From: Magnetococcales bacterium
GTDB taxonomy: Bacteria; Pseudomonadota; Magnetococcia; Magnetococcales; UBA8363
DNA length: 34,400 bases
Direction of reading: 5' to 3'
Assembly: GCA_015228815.1 (NCBI GenBank)
Contig: JADGCV010000040.1
Location: forward strand, 1 to 34,400
The translations under genes and the position numbers were made by a program. Below the pieces are notes generated by a model, which was not told where the DNA came from, ran no database searches, and saw only the letters and a list, made by a program, of their open reading frames with translations. Positions 26,601 through 33,259 of the stretch are shown here, piece after piece. Every line of letters begins with the position of its first letter. Position 1 is the stretch's first letter.

Positions 26601-29600
26601 GACCATCCAGGACAGCAGCCGCATGTTGGCGGATCTTCATCTCAATTCCATCACGGTTGGCGAAATCATCGCGCGACTGGCCGCATCGACGGGCTTGCGG
26701 GTTCCCGCGGATCTGACCGAGTTCGCCAACGCAAGCCTTGCCGAAATCACCACGGCGCTTGAACGACGTCCAGGCGCGACCGATCCGCGGATGACCGCCA
26801 CGACGACGACGCCCCATGGCATCGGCAGCTGGGTTCGTTGTTTTCATGTGGTGCCCGCATCACCCCCCCCCCTGGAAGACAACCCCGTTGTTTCCCAGGG
26901 AATCTGGGAAGGATTTGGCAATCGTCTGGCCAGGGAAGAGGCTTTGCTGCGCCGGCTGAACTCCGAACCGCATGGTCACGGCGTGATCCTCTGGCCTGGC
27001 GCGTTCCCCGAGGTTGGGACGCTCCCGGTCCTGTTGCAAGGGGCGCAACGTTGCATCGAACGGGCACGGCAGCTTCATGGGTCGTCGATGACTTTTGTCG
27101 TGGTCCAGCAAGGTTGGGGCGGCAGTGGTTTCGCCCGCTCCTTTTTCCTGGAACATCCGGACATTCGCACCCTGGTCATCAATCTGCCGCCAACGGAAAC
27201 CATGGATTCCCCGGCCTGGATCATCCGGGAAATCGATGGCGGGCGATCTGGATTTGGCGAAATGTTGATCGATGAAGCGGGACAACGGACGGAACCTTAT
27301 CTGAAACCGGTCCCATGGTCGTCCTTCCGGACAACCCGGGAATTGATCGGGGGCCATGACGTGGTCCTGATCACCGGTGGCGGCAAGGGGATTGGCGCCG
27401 AATGCGGCCTGCAACTGGCACGGCGAACCGGATGCGCCCTGTTGATTCTGGGACGGTCCGTTCCCCAGACCAGCACGGAACTGTTCAACAACCTGGCACG
27501 CCTGCGCATGGCACACCCGCGGATCAGCTACCAACGGGCGGATGTCACCAACGCGGCCCAGGTGGCCGATGCCGTGGCCCGTGGCGTTGCCGAACTGAAC
27601 GCCCCGGTGACTGCCATGATCCATGGTGCCGGTCTGAACCACCCCTGCCTGGTGACCAACCTGACCATCGCGGACCTGAAGGCCACCCTCGCGCCCAAGA
27701 TCGACGGATTGGACAATCTTCTGGCCGCCATCGATCCCGGTTCGTTGAAACTTCTGGTCGGCTTCGGCTCGATCATCGCCCGCACCGGCCTTCAGGGAGA
27801 GGCGGATTACGCCCTGGCCAACGAATGGTTGGGCCATCGGATCGAACGATTCCAGTCGCTGCATCCGCACTGCCGCTGCCTGGCCATGGAGTGGTCGGTG
27901 TGGTCGGGCACTGGCATGGGACAACGTCTTGGCCGTCTCGAAGCGCTGGGAGAACAGGGAATCGCCCCCATCTCCATCGACGATGGCGTCCAGGCGTTTC
28001 TGAGGTTGGTCCAAACTCCCGACCTGCCGCCCCGTTTGATCGTGTCCGACCGGTTCGGCAATCCACCGACGGTGGTCCTGGATACGCCACCGTTGCGGCA
28101 GTTCCGGTTCATCGACACCGTCCCGGTCTATTATCCGGAAACGGAATTGATCGCCGAATGCCATCTGTCACCGCAATCGGACCCGTACCTCGATGATCAT
28201 GTCCTCGATGGAGAACGTCTGTTTCCCGCCGTGTTGGCGCTGGAGGCCATGGCGGAAGCGGCAGTGACCCTGATGTGGCGCCAATCACAAGCGGCTGACT
28301 TGCGGTTTTTCGCCGTGGTGTTTCGCAAGGCGATCGTGGTCCCGGGATTTCGGGAGAATGGGCCAACCGAACCTCTGACCCTGCGCCTGCTGGCCCTGGC
28401 GGATACGGATGGTACGATCCGGCTGGCGATTCGTTGTTCGACCACCGACTTCCAGCTCGACCATGTGGCGGCGCGGTGTACCCTCGGACACGGCGACCGC
28501 AGTCACGAAACGGACGAATCGGACATCCCGGAATTGCCAACGGAGGAAATTCGCCCCTTCGATCCGGATCGCGCCCTCTATCGGAACGTGCTTTTTCAGC
28601 AGGGGCGGTTCAAGCGCATCCAGGGTTATCGGATGATCGAAGCCCGGCGTTGCAGTGGCCAAATCGCCATCGATGGCGCGACACAGTGGTTTTCCTCTTC
28701 TTTTCCCCAGGGATTCCTGCTTGGGGACCCGGGGGCCCGCGATGCGGCGCTCCACGGAATCCAGGCCTGTATTCCGCACAAGGTCGTGATTCCCATCGCG
28801 GTGGAAGAGATCGAGATCGGGACCCTGTCACCAGGACGACCTTATCGAATGTATGCCAGGGAGATCGAGGATCGCGGCCATGAACTGGTGAACGATCTGG
28901 TCATCTTCGACCGGGATGGCCGGTTGATCGAGCGCTGGCGACGAATCACCATGCGCGTCATGGGTGAACTGCCCGGACTTCGTTTGAACTCTCCCCTGCT
29001 CATGGCATCATTCTTCGAACGCCAGGTGGCCGCCGACCTGCCCCAGGCAGGCTTGAAGGTCGCCATCCTGCCGCAGGGCAATGGACAAAAGGAGAGAACC
29101 CGCGCCATCGATCCCCATCATCGCCCCGATGGCAAACCGGATCCCGTTGCCGCCGCCAGTTTCCAGTCCATCGCCTACAGCGGTGACTGGAAACTGGCGG
29201 TCACGGGCATCGTTCCCCTGGGCTGCGATCTGCAACAGGTCCGCCTGCACGACACCGATCGCTGGCAAAACCTGCTGGGAACCGAAGGGTTGAAACTGGC
29301 CCGGGTGATTGCCGAAATGACCCGGGAACGGTTGGATGTCGCGGCAACCCGTGTCTGGACGGCACGCGAAGCCATGAAAAAGGCCGGACTTCCCTCGGGT
29401 GCGCCGCTCACGGTGATTCCGGAGGCACATTCCCGGTGGGTGGTTTTTCAATCCGGGGCATCGGCCATCTTCTCGTCACGGGTCGAGGCGGATCGAACCG
29501 AGGAAATGTTGTGCGTCACCGTGGCCCTGCGCTCCGAGGCCGGATTGGGACAAAAGCAGCCAGTCCCGGATCGATATTCACCACCGGGGCATCATGTGCA

Positions 29601-29604
29601 ATAA
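23647..29604 (+). CDS. Iterative type I polyketide synthase, KS-AT-ACP-KR-DH-PPTase (enediyne PKSE-like)
   Basis: One 1985-residue chain holds six activities. KS is ~8-480, with C218 in VDGACASS, H351 in EGHGTGT and H391 in ANIGHTKAA. AT is ~598-905, with S673 in GHSLGE and a QAFHTP segment. ACP is ~985-1045, with S1001 in DLHLNSIT. KR is ~1238-1460, with LITGGGKGIGAE, GFGSI and YALAN. DH is ~1495-1790, with H1518 in the HxxxGxxxxP motif DHVLDGERLFP. The C-terminal 4'-phosphopantetheinyl transferase, ~1830-1970, has GCDLQQV with D1861 and WTAREAMKKA with E1908. This order, the length of about 1950 and the KS phrase NTIAGRICNHF match enediyne-type PKSE enzymes, which load their own ACP and build a polyene. 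No ER, MT or thioesterase domain is seen. The start has GGAAGAA at 23633-23639. The next gene overlaps its 3' end by 11 bases. Confidence 0.88.
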   Translation: MHHPTRTCPIAIVGMACRYPDADSVEQLFENTLAQRQSFRRIPEVRMSSGYFDPSGKDMDCAYATQAALLKGFDFDRAWFRVSQKSHEVTDQTHWLALTVARETIEDIRFRKGEGPDNEAVRVVVGNSLAGEFSRAHVMRSRWPYVRNVLAQHLRHEQPHLHDAEFARLLGDLEVRYKSPFPVPNEDFLAGGLSNTIAGRICNHFNFKGGGYTVDGACASSLLAVTDACSALVAGDADMVLAGGVDLSIDPFELIGFSRTAALARDEMRVYDVQSQGFWPGEGCGFVALMRYQDALKQCTHIHAVIHGWGISSDGRGGLTRPESEGQTLAVQRCYRRSGYGIESVGYFEGHGTGTRVGDATELKTLIDARNNSGNPIEPAVISSIKANIGHTKAAAGLAGLLRTVKCLGERILPPTTACRQPHPLLIANPHNLMPASQPREWRSDGLERRAGVSAMGFGGINSHITLAEVPEPVRTTVPIVGEGRAPLERLRTFQDVELFPFATVHRKDLARLIDRVVHFAHACSRSELTDLAVDLGNRFTNGGLTSWKAAVVAGTPEELHNKLIILKKIMENADDSIVHLSVADGVFLSSNHVRGRIGLMFSGQGAPARPEGGIHARRFDEARDCYRQAALDDFQDRSDTDFAQPAIATASLGGLALLRRLGLQGDVALGHSLGELSALHWAGCMEASELLTIARARGRAMVADPRTHGAMAALAADRERTIAAIDGYENLHVANINAPSQTVVSGDRRAVETLVDQVRRQGMNATLLRVRQAFHTPAMAGVATIFSDLLQEFRFRPPERTVISTVTGLPLPNDTDLTRYLGDQLVSPVQFLTAVTQAAGMVDLLLEVGPGQVLTHLVNGFSDTPAISLDVGGDSMGPFLHAVAALFVLGRAPRLSTLFKDRFARRFNWNWNPQFLKNPCESIPTLPERLSLPKNEEKSAEKNVTGKTVAGEPDATPVSERPTDGDTTDRLRQIIAEHTGLPPWTIQDSSRMLADLHLNSITVGEIIARLAASTGLRVPADLTEFANASLAEITTALERRPGATDPRMTATTTTPHGIGSWVRCFHVVPASPPPLEDNPVVSQGIWEGFGNRLAREEALLRRLNSEPHGHGVILWPGAFPEVGTLPVLLQGAQRCIERARQLHGSSMTFVVVQQGWGGSGFARSFFLEHPDIRTLVINLPPTETMDSPAWIIREIDGGRSGFGEMLIDEAGQRTEPYLKPVPWSSFRTTRELIGGHDVVLITGGGKGIGAECGLQLARRTGCALLILGRSVPQTSTELFNNLARLRMAHPRISYQRADVTNAAQVADAVARGVAELNAPVTAMIHGAGLNHPCLVTNLTIADLKATLAPKIDGLDNLLAAIDPGSLKLLVGFGSIIARTGLQGEADYALANEWLGHRIERFQSLHPHCRCLAMEWSVWSGTGMGQRLGRLEALGEQGIAPISIDDGVQAFLRLVQTPDLPPRLIVSDRFGNPPTVVLDTPPLRQFRFIDTVPVYYPETELIAECHLSPQSDPYLDDHVLDGERLFPAVLALEAMAEAAVTLMWRQSQAADLRFFAVVFRKAIVVPGFRENGPTEPLTLRLLALADTDGTIRLAIRCSTTDFQLDHVAARCTLGHGDRSHETDESDIPELPTEEIRPFDPDRALYRNVLFQQGRFKRIQGYRMIEARRCSGQIAIDGATQWFSSSFPQGFLLGDPGARDAALHGIQACIPHKVVIPIAVEEIEIGTLSPGRPYRMYAREIEDRGHELVNDLVIFDRDGRLIERWRRITMRVMGELPGLRLNSPLLMASFFERQVAADLPQAGLKVAILPQGNGQKERTRAIDPHHRPDGKPDPVAAASFQSIAYSGDWKLAVTGIVPLGCDLQQVRLHDTDRWQNLLGTEGLKLARVIAEMTRERLDVAATRVWTAREAMKKAGLPSGAPLTVIPEAHSRWVVFQSGASAIFSSRVEADRTEEMLCVTVALRSEAGLGQKQPVPDRYSPPGHHVQ
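25347..25354 (+). repeat. A8 tract in the KS-AT linker of the PKS
   Basis: Eight adenines lie within an AT-rich patch (25331-25365) of an otherwise GC-rich gene, coding for LIILKKIM. A one-base slip can bring the TAA at 25355-25357 into frame, which would end the protein after the KS domain. Confidence 0.85.
26863..26872 (+). repeat. C10 tract in the ACP-KR linker of the PKS
   Basis: Ten consecutive cytosines encode the PPP stretch of ASPPPLED between the ACP and KR domains. This is the longest homopolymer seen in the window, and it lies in a flexible linker where length change would shift the frame before KR, DH and PPTase. Confidence 0.85.
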
Positions 29605-30511
29605 CGAAGAAAGACGGTCCGTCATGGACCCGATTCCAAATCTTTTCCAAGAAACGCGCGAAAGGTTGATCGTGTATGCCAACGGCTGTTCCATGACCTA
29701 TGGCTACGAACTGATCGACGACCCCGAAACCCACGTCTGTCTCGACGACGATTATCGGGAGCGTCATGCCTGGCCGAGTCGCCTGGCCCAACGGCTCGGA
29801 GGTGGCCGGGTGATCAACGACAGCACTCCAGGCGGTTCCAACGATCGAATCCTGCGCACCACGATCCGATGGGTGCAGGATTTTCTCGATGCCGAAGGGG
29901 CTTCGGGGCGGAAGCGCCTTCTGGTGGTCGTGGGTTGGTCCGATCCCATGCGCCGGGAGTATTTCATCGATGGCCGTTGGCGGCAGGTGATCCCCTATCA
30001 CGACTATCCCGACCATCCGGCACTGAACCGCCTCAACCAGGCCTATCGCGAGGTGGCGTGGAACGATCACGAGTCGGCCTGCCGCTTCGCCACTCAGGTC
30101 TTGGTGTTGCAGGCCTTCCTGCGCCACCATGGCCTCCGGTTTTTGTTTTTCGACGCCTTGAAATCCTGCCAGGAGACGTTTGCCGTGGCCCGGACCGAGG
30201 TTGCCCATGTGCGCGCCGTCGATCGGCGGACCTATTTTAATTTTGTCGGCTGCGGCGGCTCCATGGCGGAAATTCTGTCGGTGGCGACCCCACGATGGAA
30301 AGGACGCCATCCCGACGAGGAAGGGCATGACCATTGGGCCGGACTTCTGGCCGATTACCTGACCGCGCATTCGTTGCTCGAAGACCTTCCCCTGCCGTCC
30401 GCGGAGCCGTCGATGCAAACCCCAGGGAGGATCCCCGGATGGTGGGACCGGTTCCGTGGCCGATGGCGCGCCCGACGGGCCTCCAGGGTCAAACCCTTCA
30501 TCTATCCGTGA
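29594..30511 (+). CDS. SGNH/GDSL-hydrolase-like protein
   Basis: This 305-residue protein carries the conserved blocks of the SGNH hydrolase fold. Block I is YANGCSMTYGYE with nucleophile S33. A block II-like segment is NDSTPGGSNDRI (~75-86). A block III-like strand is LVVVGWSDPMRR (~108-119). A final block HPDEEGHDHWA has D241 and H245/H247 as candidates for the acid/base pair. Such enzymes are esterases or acyltransferases acting on small esters, glycans or lipids; the substrate here is unknown. There is no signal peptide, so a cytoplasmic role in tailoring or releasing the polyketide is plausible. ATG 29594 overlaps the PKS end by 11 bases, suggesting translational coupling. ATG 29624, behind GAAGAAAG, is an alternative start ten residues later. 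The C-terminus is basic (RWRARRASRVK). Confidence 0.75.
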   Translation: MCNNEERRSVMDPIPNLFQETRERLIVYANGCSMTYGYELIDDPETHVCLDDDYRERHAWPSRLAQRLGGGRVINDSTPGGSNDRILRTTIRWVQDFLDAEGASGRKRLLVVVGWSDPMRREYFIDGRWRQVIPYHDYPDHPALNRLNQAYREVAWNDHESACRFATQVLVLQAFLRHHGLRFLFFDALKSCQETFAVARTEVAHVRAVDRRTYFNFVGCGGSMAEILSVATPRWKGRHPDEEGHDHWAGLLADYLTAHSLLEDLPLPSAEPSMQTPGRIPGWWDRFRGRWRARRASRVKPFIYP

Positions 30512-30518
30512 CCGGACC

Positions 30519-32006
30519 ATGAAACCATCCCGCGAGGCAACAATCTATGGAATCAGTTGTTTTGGACACGACGCCGGACTGGCGGTGGTTCGTGGTTCGC
30601 GCATTTTGTTTGCCGCCCATGCCGAACGCTATTCCGGTCTGAAGAACGATCCCCTTCTCAACGAAGCCCTGCTCCGCGACGCCCTGCAAACGGCGGGGCC
30701 TCCCGAGCGCATTGTTTTTCACGAACGCCCCTGGCGGACCCGGCTGCGCCACCTGAGATCGGGACGCCTGCGGGAATTTCTGTCCGGGGCCTCGCCACTG
30801 GACCATATTCGCGCCTTCAAGGCCTTGGCCGGCGTTCCCCTGGTCACCGTCGGCCACCACCTGTCCCATGCCGCCGGCGGGTTTTATACCGCGCCCTTCG
30901 ACGAGGCGGCGATTGTTGTGGCGGACGGAATCGGCGAATGGGATACCCTTTCCGTCTGGCATGGCCGCGACAACCGGCTCAGCCGATTGTTTGTCCAGCG
31001 TTACCCCCACAGCCTCGGCCTGTTCTATTCCGCCTTCACCCAGCGTTGCGGCCTCAAGCCCAACGAGGAGGAATTCATCCTCATGGCCATGGCGGCCCTG
31101 GGACAACCACGGCATCGGGAATTGATCCTCCGGGAGATCATTCATCCAACGATCCCTCCGGGTTTTCGACTGCGCCGCAACCTCCATCGCGGCCTGGGGG
31201 CGTGGCATCCGGAACTGACCGAACCCGAGACGCTGGCTGCAAGCGTTCAAAAGATCGCCGAGGAGGCGCTGCTGGATCTCATGGCCTGGGTCGCCAGAAA
31301 AGTTCCCTGTCGCAATCTGGTATTGTCCGGTGGTTTTGCCCTGAATTGCGTCGCCAACGAACGAATCCTGCGCCACGGTTTGTTCGACCGTCTGTGGATC
31401 ATGCCCAATCCGGGAGACGCCGGCAATGCCCTGGGCGCGGCCCTGGCCCATGACGGGCGACCGGTTGCATGGGAAGGTCCCTACCTGGGCCATGACCTGG
31501 CCCGCGATCCCGACCTTGACGGGCTGGTGGCAACCCTGCTCGTGGAGGGCATGGCGGGACTGGCCCATGGACGGGCGGAGTTCGGCCCCAGGGCCTTGGG
31601 CAACCGCAGTCTTCTGGCCGACCCTCGCGGTCCGGGGATCAAAGACCGGGTCAACGAAATCAAACGGCGCGAACCGTTCCGACCGTTCGCTCCCGTCATC
31701 ATGGCCGAGCGGACCGCCGAATTCTTCGACCTGCCCGTGCCCCGTTCCCCCTACATGCAGCTCACGGGCCGCTGCCTTCACCCCCATCGGTTTCCCGCCA
31801 TCTGCCACGTCGATGGATCGAGCCGGGTGCAGACGGTGGATCGCACCCAGAATCCGACACTCCACCGGTTGTTGGAACGATTCCAGGAACGAACCGGCTG
31901 TCCCATGCTGCTCAATACCAGTCTCAACATTAAAGGAAAACCCATGGTCAACGATTGGTCCGACGCACGGCTGTTCCAAAGTGAAACCGGCGTCACGGTT
32001 TTTTGA
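30519..32006 (+). CDS. O-carbamoyltransferase, NodU/TobZ/CmcH family
   Basis: This 495-residue enzyme should transfer the carbamoyl group of carbamoyl phosphate, through an ATP-activated intermediate, to a hydroxyl of a small molecule. The N-terminal Kae1-like domain has GISCFGHDAGLAVV and the metal site GHHLSHAA (H113, H114, H117), with D136 in VVADGIGEWD. Then come SLGLFYSAFT, NEEEFILMAMAALG and LVLSGGFALNCVAN. The C-terminal carbamoyl-phosphate/adenylation domain has EFGPRALGNRSLLADPR, REPFRPFAPVI and CPMLLNTSLNIKGKP. The family decorates antibiotics (tobramycin, cephamycin, novobiocin) and Nod factors. The gene starts 7 bases after the SGNH gene and ends 4 bases before the methyltransferase, so it is in one transcript with the PKS. 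It is slightly shorter than TobZ (about 570), but all motifs are present. The acceptor is presumably the polyketide or its sugar. Confidence 0.9.
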   Translation: MKPSREATIYGISCFGHDAGLAVVRGSRILFAAHAERYSGLKNDPLLNEALLRDALQTAGPPERIVFHERPWRTRLRHLRSGRLREFLSGASPLDHIRAFKALAGVPLVTVGHHLSHAAGGFYTAPFDEAAIVVADGIGEWDTLSVWHGRDNRLSRLFVQRYPHSLGLFYSAFTQRCGLKPNEEEFILMAMAALGQPRHRELILREIIHPTIPPGFRLRRNLHRGLGAWHPELTEPETLAASVQKIAEEALLDLMAWVARKVPCRNLVLSGGFALNCVANERILRHGLFDRLWIMPNPGDAGNALGAALAHDGRPVAWEGPYLGHDLARDPDLDGLVATLLVEGMAGLAHGRAEFGPRALGNRSLLADPRGPGIKDRVNEIKRREPFRPFAPVIMAERTAEFFDLPVPRSPYMQLTGRCLHPHRFPAICHVDGSSRVQTVDRTQNPTLHRLLERFQERTGCPMLLNTSLNIKGKPMVNDWSDARLFQSETGVTVF

Positions 32007-32010
32007 AGCC

Positions 32011-32775
32011 ATGAGAAAAATCGCCATCCCATCCCCACTTGCCCGGACCCTTGACCGGTGGTTGTTCCGACATTTCGGTTACACCCTGCGGCCACGGCCC
32101 CATCCGACCCCACCCATCGAACCCTGGCACACCGACAGGGCGTTTCTCGATCTGTGGCGCCGTGTCGCGGACCGCACCCGGGTGGAGCCTCCCAGCGCCT
32201 ACACATTGCGCCAACTGGTGACCCACAGCCGGGGCCTTGGCGAAAATATCGCCGAGGTCGGCAGTTATCGGGGGGGGTCGGCCTATCTTCTGGCGGTGGA
32301 TGGCGACCGTCCGGTACATGTTTTCGATACCTTCGCCGGCATGCCGGAAACCGATCCCCGGTGGGATCTGTTCCGCCAGGGCGATTTCGGCGACACCTCG
32401 CTTGGCGAAGTGCAAAACTTTCTCGAACCTCTGCCGCATGTCACCCTCCATCCCGGCGTGTTTCCGGAAAGCGCCGGCCCCATCGGCGACAAAAAATTCA
32501 GTCTGGTCCATGTGGATGTGGACATCCATCGATCCGTTCTGGATTGTTGTCTCTTCTTCTATCCGCGCCTGGTGCCGGGGGGCGTCCTGGTTTTCGACGA
32601 TTATGGCTTTCCCAAATGTCCCGGGGCGAAAAAAGCGGTGGACGATTTCTTTCGCGATCTTCCCGAAACACCGCTCTACACCGCCAGCGGACAGGCGATC
32701 GTCGTCCGCCATCCTTCAAGCATCCCTGGTTTGCCGGGTTGCGATCACACGGATGCATTCCATTTCCGCAAATGA
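32011..32775 (+). CDS. TylF/MycF family SAM-dependent O-methyltransferase
   Basis: This 254-residue protein resembles macrocin O-methyltransferases, which methylate sugar hydroxyls of macrolides. SAM motif I is AEVGSYRGGSA (E82-G84). A second block is HVFDTFAGMPETD (~103-115). The metal/catalytic block is VHVDVDIHRSV (D169 and D171) with VLVFDDYGFP (D197, D198), and the family ending GAKKAVDDFF is intact. These enzymes need Mg2+ through such aspartates. The gene starts 4 bases after the carbamoyltransferase stop, closing the operon. A G8 tract at 32270-32277 encodes the glycines of SAM motif I. Longer frames running in from 31426 lie inside the carbamoyltransferase and are not used. The natural substrate (a sugar or the polyketide itself) cannot be told from sequence. 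Confidence 0.9.
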   Translation: MRKIAIPSPLARTLDRWLFRHFGYTLRPRPHPTPPIEPWHTDRAFLDLWRRVADRTRVEPPSAYTLRQLVTHSRGLGENIAEVGSYRGGSAYLLAVDGDRPVHVFDTFAGMPETDPRWDLFRQGDFGDTSLGEVQNFLEPLPHVTLHPGVFPESAGPIGDKKFSLVHVDVDIHRSVLDCCLFFYPRLVPGGVLVFDDYGFPKCPGAKKAVDDFFRDLPETPLYTASGQAIVVRHPSSIPGLPGCDHTDAFHFRK

Positions 32776-32932
32776 AAAAAGCATAAAAAAGTAATTGTTT
32801 CCCGTGAACGAATGCTTCACAATGAATCTCCATGGCGCCACGACGGACGCACTTTAAATAATTTAAGTTCTCGCGTCGTCAAGGGCATCCGGTTCCCGTG
32901 AATGTACGCATTCGAATGCAGGATCCAACATC
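32776..32932 (+). promoter_or_regulatory. Possible promoter with operator-like imperfect palindrome
   Basis: The gap before the last two genes contains A-rich DNA, then a weak promoter candidate TTGTTT (32795-32800), 17 bases, CACAAT (32818-32823). Downstream lies an imperfect inverted repeat: ACGAC (32840-32844) and ACTTTAAAT (32851-32859) on one side, ATTTAAGT (32861-32868) and GTCGT (32875-32879) on the other. It could be an operator or a stem-loop ending the previous transcript. AGGA at 32920-32923 is the ribosome-binding site of the next gene. Confidence 0.3.
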
Positions 32933-33190
32933 ATGTATGACCAGGAAGATCAAAAGCGCCGGCTCGAAGCCATTCTCCGGATCTTGGACGAACTGCGGGT
33001 GCAAACCCAGGATGGCCTGCCAGGCAGTCCCGCCATGGAAGCGTTGATCCGTGAAATCGACAACCTCAACGGTTCCCGGGAGTGGCATGAACGGTTTTCG
33101 TTCGTGGATGATGTCGGCAAGCGGGAGCGGGCCTTGAAGGTGTTGCAGGCGCTGGTCGAAAAAGAACGGGAATCGCCAACCTTGCATTGA
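32933..33190 (+). CDS. Small charged helical protein of unknown function
   Basis: This 85-residue protein has no family I recognise. It is strongly charged and should be mostly helical (EDQKRRLEAILRILDELR, then ALIREIDNL, then GKRERALKVLQALVEKE), with no signal peptide, membrane span or cysteine. Its ATG at 32933 has AGGA at 32920-32923, 9 bases upstream, which supports translation. It lies between the methyltransferase and the epimerase gene on the same strand and is probably transcribed with the latter (69-base gap). A coiled-coil adaptor or chaperone-like role is possible, but nothing in the sequence shows it. Confidence 0.6.
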   Translation: MYDQEDQKRRLEAILRILDELRVQTQDGLPGSPAMEALIREIDNLNGSREWHERFSFVDDVGKRERALKVLQALVEKERESPTLH

Positions 33191-33259
33191 TGCCGCAATC
33201 GACGCAATATGGCGCGGCTGGATCCGCTTTTCCCCCAATTTTTTGGAGCGCGTCGAAAC

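Noticed and set aside
23647-29604. PUFA synthase (PfaA-type) assignment for the PKS
   Set aside because: There is only one ACP rather than a tandem array, a PPTase is fused at the C-terminus, and no pfaB/C/D-like genes follow. PKSE-like architecture fits better.
31426-32010. Upstream extension of the methyltransferase frame
   Set aside because: It lies wholly inside the carbamoyltransferase gene in another frame. The TylF family start fits ATG 32011.
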